Below are positions 16,317-24,124 of a stretch of DNA of 33,349 bases, piece after piece. Numbering within the stretch: position 1 is the first letter of the stretch; the number at the start of each line of letters is the position of its first letter. Made by a program: the position numbers and the translations under genes. Source of the stretch: a virus; the IMG/VR virus record IMGVR_UViG_3300010373_001373, positions 1 through 33,349 of that record; one strand, 5' to 3'. Under the pieces are notes generated by a model. It saw nothing but the letters and a program-made list of their open reading frames with translations. It searched no databases and was not told where the DNA came from.

Positions 16317-16744
16317 CACACCACCAAGCCGATGTTGCTACCGCCACCCGTAGTCAGCCCGGGCCCAGGCTCGATGCCGAGGAAGTTACACAGCTCCATG
16401 CGCATGCGGTTGTAAAGCCGCTCGCGGTCGCGCTGCTCGTTCCTGTTGTGCGTCCAAACCGCCGCCTTGTCGGTGTCGAGATTGTTCGTCGTGCCGTAGA
16501 GCGCTTGCTCGAGGGTGTATAGGCAAACACCAGTGCTTGCTGCGTTCGTCATCGAGCCGATTCCGGTCAAATACGTGGCGCGCAGTGTCATTTCTTCTTC
16601 TGGTGCTGGGTTCGTCAGCTTGAATTCCAGCGTGCCGTATTGCGTGAAGTAGCGATAGGCGAAAGCTGGGCTTGCTATACCGCCGAACATGCCATAGCCG
16701 CAGAAGCGGCGGATGTCGACGCGCTCCTGGTTGGTAAAGGCCAT
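16316..16744 (-). CDS. Phage head-tail connector-type protein
   Basis: A 142-residue protein. The N-terminus MAFTNQERVDIRRFCGYGMFG is a widely seen phage motif (T..E..DIRRFcGYp.yG) in head-tail connector or virion proteins. The middle has EFKLTNPAPEEEMTLRATYLTG. The C-terminal helical part RERLYNRMRMELCNFLGIEPGPGL, ending with GGGSNIGLVV, fits a connector adaptor whose helices pack in a ring. It begins two bases after the preceding stop. Which connector (adaptor or stopper) it represents cannot be decided from sequence alone. Confidence 0.65.
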   Translation of the reverse strand: MAFTNQERVDIRRFCGYGMFGGIASPAFAYRYFTQYGTLEFKLTNPAPEEEMTLRATYLTGIGSMTNAASTGVCLYTLEQALYGTTNNLDTDKAAVWTHNRNEQRDRERLYNRMRMELCNFLGIEPGPGLTTGGGSNIGLVV

Positions 16745-16746
16745 GA

Positions 16747-17049
16747 TCAGTCGTAGGAAACGGCAACGGTTTGCCCGGTGCCAGGCACGATCACTATGCC
16801 GACAAGCATCGGGAAATCGACCAAGTAGCTACCGAGTGCGTTTGGAATGGTGAATACGTTGTTTGCGGGAAGCACGCCCGTAACAGTGCCGATGTCGTTG
16901 ATGGTGCCGGCGGTAGTTCCTGCCACAATCACATTCACGCGCCCGATGCGTCGTGGTGTGTAAGAAGTGGCGGTTTCGTCATCGATCAGCGTCGGCGTGG
17001 TGATGTTTAGCCAGGATTTCGACCCCGGCAGACCAAGGCCTTCAGCCAT
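16747..17049 (-). CDS. Small phage structural protein, unknown
   Basis: A 100-residue protein with GGAG nine bases before the ATG at 17049. It begins MAEGLGLPGSKSWLNITTPT and carries a Val/Thr/Gly-rich beta region (RIGRVNVIVAGTTAGTINDIG, PANNVFTIPNALGSYLVDFPM, VPGTGQTVAVSYD). The composition suggests a beta-sandwich such as a head decoration or connector protein. It overlaps the preceding short gene by eight bases within an A-rich run. Unknown family. Confidence 0.65.
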   Translation of the reverse strand: MAEGLGLPGSKSWLNITTPTLIDDETATSYTPRRIGRVNVIVAGTTAGTINDIGTVTGVLPANNVFTIPNALGSYLVDFPMLVGIVIVPGTGQTVAVSYD

Positions 17050-17224
17050 TTTTTTTATCTCCTGCGATAACCGGGGCTTTGCGCTCGATCAACAGCGCGA
17101 TATGCTCCGGATCCGTCACGACATGGCCGGGCAACCACTGCCGGAAAGTGCCATCTTCTTCATAGAAAGCATATGGCGCTTCCAACGTGATGGAATTGGG
17201 CTGCTTTTCATCTTTCTTTGCCAT
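17042..17224 (-). CDS. Small phage protein with GHVVTDP motif
   Basis: I take the ATG at 17224 (MAKKDEKQPNSITLEAPYAF) because GGAG lies six to seven bases upstream; 60 residues. The core FRQWLPGHVVTDPEHIALLIERKAPV has the Gly-x-x-Ile/Val-x-Asp-Pro-helix plan also found in the 60-residue protein at 14628-14810. Such small proteins recur near phage head genes, with no defined role. Located between the gene following the capsid and a beta-rich small structural gene. Confidence 0.65.
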   Translation of the reverse strand: MAKKDEKQPNSITLEAPYAFYEEDGTFRQWLPGHVVTDPEHIALLIERKAPVIAGDKKNG

Positions 17225-17232
17225 GATGGCTC

Positions 17233-17469
17233 CTACGATATGGGAAGGCTTGCGGCTTGCATTGCTGTGAACTGGTCGGCAGAGACGACGGCCGGCACGC
17301 CTGCGATGTAGTCGGTGACAACACCGCGCCAATGGAAGCTGAACGAGGCACTCGGCAAGCGATAGTTACCGGTGAAGGTCGTTTCGAACTGTGCGGCGGT
17401 CTGCGATTGAACGATGGCGCCGACAGCGACCGGAATCATGTCCGGCACAAAGGGGCAGGTGATGGTCAT
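17233..17469 (-). CDS. Small phage protein downstream of capsid gene, unknown
   Basis: A strong GGAGGT lies just before the ATG at 17469, which fixes the start (MTITCPFVPDMIPVAVGAIV). The 78-residue product has beta-prone stretches (FETTFTGNYRLPSASFSFHW) and a C-terminal SADQFTAMQAASLPIS. No family recognised. Position directly after the major capsid gene is compatible with a head-completion or decoration protein. Confidence 0.6.
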   Translation of the reverse strand: MTITCPFVPDMIPVAVGAIVQSQTAAQFETTFTGNYRLPSASFSFHWRGVVTDYIAGVPAVVSADQFTAMQAASLPIS

Positions 17470-17489
17470 GTGACCTCCAAAAGCGGGAA

Positions 17490-17517
17490 ATGGCGGCAAT
17501 CCGGAGACTGCCGCCAT
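17490..17517 (-). repeat. Perfect 9-bp inverted repeat between capsid gene and next gene
   Basis: Arms ATGGCGGCA and TGCCGCCAT are separated by ten bases, just after the capsid stop (17530). No T-run follows on the minus strand, so it is not a standard intrinsic terminator. A 3' hairpin that stabilises the abundant capsid mRNA or causes partial polarity is a reasonable guess. Confidence 0.7.
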
Positions 17518-17529
17518 GTTCGCCGCAGG

Positions 17530-18843
17530 TTAGGCGGTCTCGAACACCACGCCGCGCTTGTAGTAGGCGTTCGAGGCGGTCGGCACGATGTTCTGATTCG
17601 TGGTCTGGTCGGACGGGGCGCAGAAGTCGCCGATCCAATACCAGGACTGGGCGACGATCTGGCCCAAGCGGTCAAGCGGGGGACGGGTAACCATCACCAC
17701 TTCATCGACCACTGAGACGATCTGAGACTCGTTCTCGAGCATTTCCCCAGAACCGGCGAAGTCGCCTTCGATCAGCGCGCCACCGATCACCAGGATGGGA
17801 CGCCGCACAGTGACATTCACGGAGCCGCCTGCGGCCTGCACCGGGGCTTCTGTCGTCGGCACAAAGTCGATACCCAACAGGCTGAAGATCATGCCATCGG
17901 TGTATTCCTTCGAACCGTACTGGCCCTGGAACAGCGTCTTGAAGTCCGGATCGGCGAAGAGCTGGCGCATCGACTTGTTGTCGAGGAAGCACTTCATGTT
18001 GCCTGCTTCCATCGGCGCGTTGTTGCGCAGCTGGGCCTGGCCGTCGAGCAGCAAGCCCATGGTCAGGATGTCGGCGCCGGTCAAGGCTGCAGTGGTGGCG
18101 CGGCCCGAGGGACGCAGGATGGTGGGGGCGTTGGCGTGCACCACCGCATTCAGGGCGGTGCCGTCGGCCACGGTCACGTTACCGGTGAATGTCAGGGTGC
18201 CCGAGATGCCGCCGAACGCGGTCGACACGTTGGATCCATCGGGCGTGGCGCCTTGCAGCGTGTAGACGTTCGAGCCGACCGTCACGCTGACCGTGGCGGC
18301 ACCTGAGACAGGGACTTGCTGGCCGACGGCGTTGAAAGTGTTCTGGAAGCCGCGGATGTCATCGACTGAGATGGTCGCTGCCGGCGCGCCCAACGTGGTG
18401 CGAACACGGGTATTGCCGCCCAGGTAGGCATTGAACAGCTTGTTGCGGGCAATGCGGTCGAGCGATTGGGCGGCCTGAGTGCCGTTGACGCGGGCATTCT
18501 TCAGGAACTGGTCTGCGATACCGACCTTGTTCGTCACGATGTTGAGATCGATCGTGTCGTTGTACTGGTTCAGCGTCAGCGTGTACTGCTCGACCGAGTA
18601 GGTCGACGGCGTCATGCCGTTGTCCAGGTTCGTGTTGTTCGACGGGTTGGAAGCCGTCGTCACGGGCGCCTTCAGGCCGGCGCGCGTCTTGGTGACGGTT
18701 TCGCCGATCTTGTTGGGCACGGTTTCGCGGTCGGCGATGCTGCGGTAAGCGATCTTCGACTTGAGCGGTTCCTCGAACTCGCGCTCGAGGTAGTTTTGCT
18801 GGATGATGCCCTGCAGTTGGGCGGGGAAATTCTGAATGGACAT
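17530..18843 (-). CDS. Major capsid protein (HK97 fold, with inserted domain)
   Basis: A 437-residue protein with CGGAG before the ATG at 18843, directly after the scaffold gene. N-terminal FPAQLQGIIQQNYLEREFEEPL and the segment YRSIADRETVPNKIGETVTKTRAGL lead into QYTLTLNQYNDTIDLN, a stretch typical of P22/N4-gp56-like coats. Residues of about 180-245 (beginning AATVSVTVGSNVYTLQG) are a Gly/Thr-rich beta domain that looks like an inserted I-domain. The later part includes GNMKCFLDNKSMRQLFADPDF and GSKEYTDGMIFSLLGIDFVPTTEAP, which are the usual P-domain/A-domain phrases of this group. The C-terminus has VMVTRPPLDRLGQIVAQSWYWIGDF. Forms the icosahedral shell. Confidence 0.88.
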   Translation of the reverse strand: MSIQNFPAQLQGIIQQNYLEREFEEPLKSKIAYRSIADRETVPNKIGETVTKTRAGLKAPVTTASNPSNNTNLDNGMTPSTYSVEQYTLTLNQYNDTIDLNIVTNKVGIADQFLKNARVNGTQAAQSLDRIARNKLFNAYLGGNTRVRTTLGAPAATISVDDIRGFQNTFNAVGQQVPVSGAATVSVTVGSNVYTLQGATPDGSNVSTAFGGISGTLTFTGNVTVADGTALNAVVHANAPTILRPSGRATTAALTGADILTMGLLLDGQAQLRNNAPMEAGNMKCFLDNKSMRQLFADPDFKTLFQGQYGSKEYTDGMIFSLLGIDFVPTTEAPVQAAGGSVNVTVRRPILVIGGALIEGDFAGSGEMLENESQIVSVVDEVVMVTRPPLDRLGQIVAQSWYWIGDFCAPSDQTTNQNIVPTASNAYYKRGVVFETA

Positions 18844-18937
18844 AGTAACTCCGTTGGAATGACAAAAATTTGCCTGTCAGCCCTGGGAGTCAGTCCCCGA
18901 TAGCCAGAACGGCGGCCACAGCCGCCTTGTTTCGGTA

Positions 18938-19546
18938 TTACGCTTTCGCCGTCGGCAGTTCGCCTCGGCGGATTTTTGCGCGTTCCTTTGCGTATTCTTC
19001 CGCTGTCATAGTCCGTGCGTCCTTTACTTCAGGATCGCCCGGCTTCGGCGGCTTGGTGCCTGCGTGGCTGGTGCTTGCAGGTGCACCGAACAGGAACGGC
19101 TTTGCCTTCTTCAGGTCGGTCATCAGCGCTTCAGCGCCTTCGACTTCACCGGTTTCAGCGTTCAATTTCACTTTGGAGAGGTCGGCCAGTTTCAGACCGT
19201 CCAGGTCGACCATGCCAGCCTTCAGCGCTTCCGCCTTCAACTCGGCGCGAATGATTCGATCATTTGCGGCGGTTTGAGCGGCTGTCACTTTCGCCTCGGC
19301 TTCGGCGGCGGCCTTTTTCGCATTCTCTTCGTGCGTTTTGGCCTGCGCTTCTGCTTCTTGGCGGCTGCGACGCTGGGTCGCGGCTTCCTCCCGCAGCTCC
19401 CGCACATACTCGCGGGAGAACGTCTGCGGCTCGGCTGGTGCCTGGCTGGGCGATGGTGCTGGGCCTGATGAAGGCGCGCCGCCGGCAGGGTCAGGATCGG
19501 GTGCCAGGTACTGGCGCAGCATCATTCGACGCAATAGTGCGCTCAT
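18938..19546 (-). CDS. Capsid scaffolding protein
   Basis: A 202-residue protein, Pro/Ser-rich at the start (residues ~15-40), then a long charged helical segment predicted to be coiled coil (REYVRELREEAATQRRSRQE through ENAKKAAAEAEAKVTAAQTA, residues ~45-100). After that comes IRAELKAEALKAGMVDLDGLKLADLSKVKLNAETGEVEG and LKKAKPFLFG, which form the well-known C-terminal signature of phage scaffolding proteins. The gene is directly before the capsid gene. It would template the procapsid and be absent from mature virions. Coupled to the preceding gene by ATGA (19543-19546). Confidence 0.88.
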   Translation of the reverse strand: MSALLRRMMLRQYLAPDPDPAGGAPSSGPAPSPSQAPAEPQTFSREYVRELREEAATQRRSRQEAEAQAKTHEENAKKAAAEAEAKVTAAQTAANDRIIRAELKAEALKAGMVDLDGLKLADLSKVKLNAETGEVEGAEALMTDLKKAKPFLFGAPASTSHAGTKPPKPGDPEVKDARTMTAEEYAKERAKIRRGELPTAKA

Positions 19547-19839
19547 GCAGCCTCCTTGTTGCGTGCGTCAACCATTTCCAGCACTTCGCGCGCTTCAGCG
19601 CCAGCCGCGCCATTGCGCACGGCTTCGTCATGTTGGGTCAGGTTGATATGGATGCCGAGGGAAAGCAGCTCGTTGGCCTTGGCATGCGACATGCCGTGCC
19701 CGCAGAAGCTGATCGTTTCATCGTCGTTCCACAGGATGATGATGCTGCCCTTCGCGCGCAACCGGTGCGCGACTGCGACTGCCATGTTGCCGATATGGAC
19801 GTCGGCAGGTAGTCCGTCATTCTCTTGCTCAGTAGGCAT
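19543..19839 (-). CDS. Conserved phage protein, unknown
   Basis: A 98-residue protein with GGAGAGG before the ATG at 19839. It starts MPTEQENDGLPADVHIGNMA and includes AKGSIIILWNDDETISFCGHGMSHAKANELLSLGI. The rest is helical and acidic (EAREVLEMVDARNKEAA). It lies between portal and scaffold genes, where several phages place a small gene of unknown function. I do not recognise a catalytic motif. Confidence 0.65.
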   Translation of the reverse strand: MPTEQENDGLPADVHIGNMAVAVAHRLRAKGSIIILWNDDETISFCGHGMSHAKANELLSLGIHINLTQHDEAVRNGAAGAEAREVLEMVDARNKEAA

Positions 19840-19910
19840 CGAGCCTCTCCAAAGTGAAATACTCGCATCGGCGAGCGGGTTACAGCCGCACCAGGATCAA
19901 CCTGGGGCGA

Positions 19911-21362
19911 TCATTCGTTGATTGCGACCTTCTTCTGCGCCGCCTCGTTGCGCTCTTGCATATCGACATCGGCCAACATCTTTTCCGCGATAGGGTCCTT
20001 GATGTCGTATTCTGCGGACAGAATTTTTATTGCAGTTTCGCGGCTCAGTAGGCCAGCGTCGCAAAGCGTGCGTAGCGTAGTGGCGCGGTCCAGCATGTCT
20101 TGCCGCGTAGGGGCATACCAATCTGGCCAACGCAAGGAGATTTTGGTAGTCGGTACAATTTCTGGCAGCTTGGTTCCGTCTCTGAGCTTCAAGGGCACCT
20201 TGGCATGTGCCCGCATCAGCATCTGCAACAGATTCAGCAGCGCACCTTCGCCATAGGAGATTCGCAGCTTGTCGGCCAGCCAGATCAGCGCTTGGTTCAT
20301 CAATTCGAGCGCCCGCCCAGATTGGGCAGCAGTCATCTTGTCGGCGCTGGCTCGGTTTCCATGCATCGATTCGACAGCCAGTTCACGCAGCAGCCGTACA
20401 TACGCAATGACCGCCTCGACTGCCGTGCCATTGATCTCCAGCATCTTGGCGTCACCTTCAGCAGAGACCACGATTGCATTGCCTGCACCCTTAACCATGG
20501 ATCCAGCGTCCCCGCCGGCAGGTTCCTTGATCAACAAGGTAGGGTCGCTGGTGTATTTCAAGCCGCGACCGGCCTGCGAGAGCTGGTAGTCGATCTCGAT
20601 GGCGGTGTCGATTGCTTCATTCGGGAAGGTGCAGGCGCCGTCGATGTCATCGCCACCGGGTAGATTCTTGATCCAGACAATGGGAACGAAACCGAGCTTG
20701 TGGGCGACGCTGCGCAGTTCATCGATCAGGGGCTGTTTGCCGTCCTTGCGGTCGCTATCCTTCAGCGGCACGTACCAGACTTCTTGATCGCTGGTCCAGT
20801 CTCGCTGAAACCAGAACATTGCCTCATCGCTGTCAACATCATAGCCAGCGTCCTTCAGTTGCTTGCCCTTGACCTTGTATAGCTCCGTGACCTTTTCGAG
20901 CGTGTCAGGCGCGTCCTTCATCCAGGTTGGCGTCAGGTATGTCGTCGCGTGCACGCTCAGGAAGGCGCGCGAGTCCAGTACGCGCAGCAGGATGGCGACA
21001 GAACCGACCGAGCCACGGGTGGCCGCATCGATCAGGAGCTCGTTTAGCGACAGTTCCTTACATAGCGTTTGCAGCGCCTCCTTGGCGTTTTCGTTTTCGC
21101 ATTCGAATGACGGGAAGTGGCCCTCGCTGAAAAGCAGTGACACGCTGTCATCAACTACCAAGCGGCAGAGGCGATAACGCACGCTTGGGCGCCGCTGGCG
21201 CAACGGGATGTATTCCTGGCTGGCGTTCTTTTCCTCATGGAATGGATGCTTCAAACAGTCATACAGCGTGCCATCCAAGACCCGGTTAAGCATCGAGAGA
21301 CGGAATGCGCGCTCCGGCAGATCCTGGTCTTTGGTCCAACTCGCTTGAATGGTCTTATACAT
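19911..21362 (-). CDS. Portal protein
   Basis: A 483-residue portal of the SPP1/gp6-like kind, following terminase as expected. Features are YIPLRQRRPSVRYRLCRLVVDDSVSLLFSEGHFP (the clip/wing start in many portals), LIDAATRGSVGSVAILLRV, a region with IDTAIEIDYQLSQAGRGLKYTSDPTLLIKEP, and SMHGNRASADKMTAAQSGRALELMNQALIWLADKLR, which is the long stem/crown helix. The ring of twelve forms the DNA gate at one capsid vertex. The ribosome-binding site before the ATG at 21362 is weak. The last residues (EKMLADVDMQERNEAAQKK) are charged and helical. Confidence 0.85.
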   Translation of the reverse strand: MYKTIQASWTKDQDLPERAFRLSMLNRVLDGTLYDCLKHPFHEEKNASQEYIPLRQRRPSVRYRLCRLVVDDSVSLLFSEGHFPSFECENENAKEALQTLCKELSLNELLIDAATRGSVGSVAILLRVLDSRAFLSVHATTYLTPTWMKDAPDTLEKVTELYKVKGKQLKDAGYDVDSDEAMFWFQRDWTSDQEVWYVPLKDSDRKDGKQPLIDELRSVAHKLGFVPIVWIKNLPGGDDIDGACTFPNEAIDTAIEIDYQLSQAGRGLKYTSDPTLLIKEPAGGDAGSMVKGAGNAIVVSAEGDAKMLEINGTAVEAVIAYVRLLRELAVESMHGNRASADKMTAAQSGRALELMNQALIWLADKLRISYGEGALLNLLQMLMRAHAKVPLKLRDGTKLPEIVPTTKISLRWPDWYAPTRQDMLDRATTLRTLCDAGLLSRETAIKILSAEYDIKDPIAEKMLADVDMQERNEAAQKKVAINE

Positions 21363-21493
21363 CGTTTTCTAGAGTGAATCGGCAGCGCCTGCGCCTGTGA
21401 AGCAACGGCTTTGCAGCCGGAAGGTGCGGTCTCGTCCTCATCGCTGCCTGCGCCGTTATATCCCCACGTCACGCTTCGGGTCGAGAGCAGCAG

Positions 21494-22840
21494 CTATCTG
21501 GTTGCATGGTGCACTTGCGTGCGGTGCGTCTTGGTGTATTCGAATCGGCCGTAGATGTAATAGCCCGTCGCATCGGGAATGTGGTCAAAACCACCTTCCT
21601 TGTCGGGCTCGTTTGTTCCTTCCTTGTAACAAAGCTTTTCGTAGCACTCGATGGATTTCTTGCACTTCGGGTCTACGTACAGATGCCGCTTCAGGTCAGC
21701 GCTTTGAAAGCGTCCGTTGACCGCATTAACCCGGTCTCGCACTAGCGGGTGAGATGCCATGGCCAGCACGTTGAAGCCGGCGGCCCGCAGGATGCTGATG
21801 TCGGTCTTGCCCTGCGCGCTGGTGCGGCGCTGGGCGCCAGCCGGATCCGGGTAGACGGTGATGTGCTTTACTTCGACCTGGCCAGGTTGGAAACTGGGCA
21901 GGCCGTAGCGCGCCTTCAACTCGGCTGCCATCTCGTCGGTGTTGCTGGTGGGGATGACAATCTCGTCAATCTGCCAAATGTCGCCGCCCGGTTGCTCTTG
22001 AAAGACCGTGGCCGACATAGGGTTGACGTTGAAGTCCATGCCGACGTGCAGCGCCTTGCCTGGGTCATGCGGGCAGGCCTTAACCGAATTTGCGCGCAGG
22101 AAGCTGTAATAGACGCGACCACTGTAGTTCTCGAAGCTGCCTTCATATTCCTGCCGGAACGTGCGCGGGTCCATCGTGGCGCGCGCCGCATCGATTTCCG
22201 ACGCCGGCACGTTGCCGCCCTGCAGCGACGTGTATAGCCAACTGCGATGGCCATCCTTTCCCTGCTGCCCCGCCAAGTAGGTTTCATAGCAATGGTTGAA
22301 ACCCTTTGGGGTGCCGATCCGCAGCGCGTGGCCACCGCGGTGCTCGATACCGTCAATCCAGTACCGGCATGTCGACAGCATTGGCCGCAGGACTTCTTCC
22401 CATGCGGCGAACGGGCAATCCGCCCATTCATCGACAACCACAAAGAACAGACCGGAGCCGCGCAGGTTGTCATAACTGTCGAGGCCAACAATCCGGATCA
22501 CATGGCCGCTTTTCAGCGTAATGCAGCATTCCGTTTCGTTTGGCTTGCCATCGCGCCAGGCCGGCGGGATTGCCTTCTTCAGCCGGCGCCAGAAAACGCG
22601 CTTGGCCTGCTTGAAGGTCGGCGCGGCATACCAGATTTCATCGTCGGTCGAGACATCCCACTTGACCGCCAACTTGGCGGCGCGGCGCATTTCTTTCGCG
22701 CCAAGGAATGTCTTGCCGAAGCGGCGACCGCACACGGCATCGCGGAAGCGGGCACTCGGCTGCCAACCCCACGCGTAGATGTTCGCCTGTTTCGGCGTCA
22801 GCTCAACGTTAGACGACGGGTTTTTGCGGGATTGGCTCAT
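21494..22840 (-). CDS. terL: Terminase large subunit
   Basis: A 448-residue packaging motor. The ATPase half shows a Walker A-like GRRFGKT (near residues 38-44), then EIWYAAPTFKQAKRVFWRRL and a Walker B with catalytic acid in LFFVVVDEW (residues ~128-136). The coupling segment is GGHALRIGTPKGFNHCYETY. The nuclease half has GMDFNVNPMSATVF (first Asp), YPDPAG (second Asp) and GFDHIPDATGYYIYGRFEY (last acidic site). These are the usual metal-binding points of TerL RNase H-like nucleases. It overlaps the small subunit by 32 bases. Cuts and translocates concatemeric DNA into the procapsid. Confidence 0.92.
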   Translation of the reverse strand: MSQSRKNPSSNVELTPKQANIYAWGWQPSARFRDAVCGRRFGKTFLGAKEMRRAAKLAVKWDVSTDDEIWYAAPTFKQAKRVFWRRLKKAIPPAWRDGKPNETECCITLKSGHVIRIVGLDSYDNLRGSGLFFVVVDEWADCPFAAWEEVLRPMLSTCRYWIDGIEHRGGHALRIGTPKGFNHCYETYLAGQQGKDGHRSWLYTSLQGGNVPASEIDAARATMDPRTFRQEYEGSFENYSGRVYYSFLRANSVKACPHDPGKALHVGMDFNVNPMSATVFQEQPGGDIWQIDEIVIPTSNTDEMAAELKARYGLPSFQPGQVEVKHITVYPDPAGAQRRTSAQGKTDISILRAAGFNVLAMASHPLVRDRVNAVNGRFQSADLKRHLYVDPKCKKSIECYEKLCYKEGTNEPDKEGGFDHIPDATGYYIYGRFEYTKTHRTQVHHATR

Positions 22841-23375
22841 CGGGGCGAAGGATCACAGTGTCATCGCGCTCGATGTCGTCGGCATCAGCGCCGGCGCCGC
22901 TGCCTTCCATATTCATCTGGTGCCGGGCAAGCTCAAGCTTCCGAATCATGTCCAGGGCCTGGATGATCAGGTGAGCGTATTGCGGTGCGGCAGCTTTTAT
23001 CTCCAGCTTGTCGTAAGGGGTTTGTTTCTTGACTTTGCCGTCGAACTCGTTGCCTTGCTTGCGCGTCACCTCCAGCGCACTATCGATCAGGTCCGCAACG
23101 TCATTGTTGCCGGACAGCTTCACCAGGCGATGCAGCTTGATCTTCATCAGCCGGATTTCGTCGTCGACTGAGCCTATCTCGACGCGCTGCCACAGCTCTT
23201 TCTCTTCGGGCCGTAGCGCGTCGCTGTAGAAACCATGCTTGAGCGCGTTGTTGGCGCAGTTTGGTGTCTTGGGTCCAGTACTGCCACCCCCGTGCATCCG
23301 GCATCGGCCGTTTGCCATTGGGTGGCCTTTGCATTTGCCGCCGGATCGCGTTTTGGCCCCGCATACCTCGGCCAT
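22809..23375 (-). CDS. terS: Terminase small subunit-like protein with Cys/His motif
   Basis: A 188-residue protein immediately upstream of terL, with GGAGG before the ATG at 23375. The N-terminus CGAKTRSGGKCKGHPMANGRCRMHGG has four potential metal ligands (Cys6, Cys15, Cys24 and His28, plus His18). The motif HGGGSTGPKTPNCANNALKHGFYS is the recurring HGGx-TG-..N..KHG.ys phrase of a phage small-terminase/DNA-binding family. Helices continue through residues ~55-150 (EIRLMKIKLHRLVKL, YDKLEIKAAAPQYAHLIIQAL). It should recognise pac/cos DNA and load TerL. The C-terminal tail is acidic. Gene order supports this. Confidence 0.75.
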   Translation of the reverse strand: MAEVCGAKTRSGGKCKGHPMANGRCRMHGGGSTGPKTPNCANNALKHGFYSDALRPEEKELWQRVEIGSVDDEIRLMKIKLHRLVKLSGNNDVADLIDSALEVTRKQGNEFDGKVKKQTPYDKLEIKAAAPQYAHLIIQALDMIRKLELARHQMNMEGSGAGADADDIERDDTVILRPDEPIPQKPVV

Positions 23376-23403
23376 CTGGGCCTCCGCGTTATGGGGTTTG
23401 TGT

Positions 23404-23478
23404 TGGTTGCTGCCCTTGGAGTTGAACCAAGTACTTCTGGATTATGAGTCCAGCGCTCTGCCGTTGAGCTATGCCGCC
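23404..23478 (-). tRNA. tRNA-like gene, anticodon CAT, with defective acceptor pairing
   Basis: On the minus strand this 75-base segment has a complete D arm (GCTC-AACGGCA-GAGC), anticodon arm (CTGGA-CTCATAA-TCCAG, anticodon CAT), T arm (CTTGG-TTCAACT-CCAAG), discriminator A and an encoded CCA end. The acceptor is unusual: GGCGGCA against GGCAGCA pairs at only four of seven positions, with purine-purine mismatches at 1:72 (G.A), 4:69 (G.A) and 7:66 (A.G). It could be a degenerating tRNA, or an RNA that is processed or edited. The CAT anticodon is compatible with Met or with lysidine-modified Ile. It lies 28 bases before the terS start and points in the same direction. Confidence 0.65.
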
Positions 23479-23638
23479 GTGTGTTACTTGGTTTCAGCCA
23501 GTGCTTGCGCCACATTGAAATGCATCGTCAAACGAAGTTCCGCTGCGTCCCTTGTGGGATACCCGAAAGACGGGCCGGGTTCTCAATCATGTTAGATTTC
23601 TGTTTCCACACGTTCATCAACACGAAAGAGAAGTCCCA

Positions 23639-24124
23639 ATGAAACTTGATCGCGAGTTGCAGAATCAGATGCTGACAAAGCTGGCGGAGTCGTATCCAGG
23701 CATCAGCCAGGACTCGATGTTCACCGGCGGTGCTACCGAAGATATGAACGCAAACATGGCGTATCTGCTTGAGCATGGCCTTATTCGCGCGAATGTCTCG
23801 CACCCCATCAACGGGGCGCCCATCGTTGGCGGCCCGCGAATCACGGCCAAGGGATTGGACTTCCTCGCCGACGATGGAGGACTGTCTGCGATTCTTGGCG
23901 TTGTAACGGTGCGCTTCGAAGCCGAGACGCTTAAGGCGCTCATCGAGTCCAAAATCATGGAGTCTCAAGAAGCCCCCGAAGACAAGAAGCGATTGATTAC
24001 TGGGCTTCGATCGCTTTCGAGCGAGTCCATAAAACACTTGACCATGCAACTACTGGACAAGGGACTGACAAACTTACCGGATGCAATGCAGACAATTGGT
24101 ACGTGGCTGCATTCGCTCGTGTGA
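23639..24124 (+). CDS. Conserved prophage protein, winged-helix-like; reversed moron-type gene
   Basis: The only clear plus-strand gene in the window, 161 residues from the ATG at 23639 (AGAGAAG upstream). It starts MKLDRELQNQMLTKLAESYPG, then NMAYLLEHGLIRANVSHPI, RITAKGLDFLADDGGLSAILGVVTVRF and ETLKALIESKIMESQEAPEDKK, ending with a helical LRSLSSESIKHLTMQLLDKGLTNLPDAMQTI. The first 80 residues have the layout of a winged-helix domain (helices followed by a hairpin at ITAKG). This family is common in prophages and genomic islands but has no known job. It faces all its neighbours and probably has its own promoter. Its end overlaps an opposing reading frame. Confidence 0.8.
   Translation: MKLDRELQNQMLTKLAESYPGISQDSMFTGGATEDMNANMAYLLEHGLIRANVSHPINGAPIVGGPRITAKGLDFLADDGGLSAILGVVTVRFEAETLKALIESKIMESQEAPEDKKRLITGLRSLSSESIKHLTMQLLDKGLTNLPDAMQTIGTWLHSLV

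Noticed and set aside
17042-17056. Run of eight A at the overlap of two small genes, considered as a slippage site that would fuse them.
   Set aside because: The downstream gene has its own GGAG at the correct distance, and its frame is not reached by a -1 shift. The run is best read as the spacer of that ribosome-binding site.
18911-18926. GGCGGC-CACA-GCCGCC hairpin between scaffold and capsid genes as a terminator.
   Set aside because: No T-run on the minus strand after the stem. At most it is a processing or spacing element.
21251-21472. GTG-started frame of 73 codons between terL and portal on the minus strand.
   Set aside because: No convincing ribosome-binding site and two thirds of it lies in another frame of the portal gene. 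The first part might be a short leader peptide but nothing supports it.
23174-23515. Minus-strand 113-codon frame over the tRNA-like gene and terS start.
   Set aside because: Its STAERWTHNPEVLGSTPRAA-type peptide is the usual false translation of a tRNA; the rest is a shadow of terS.
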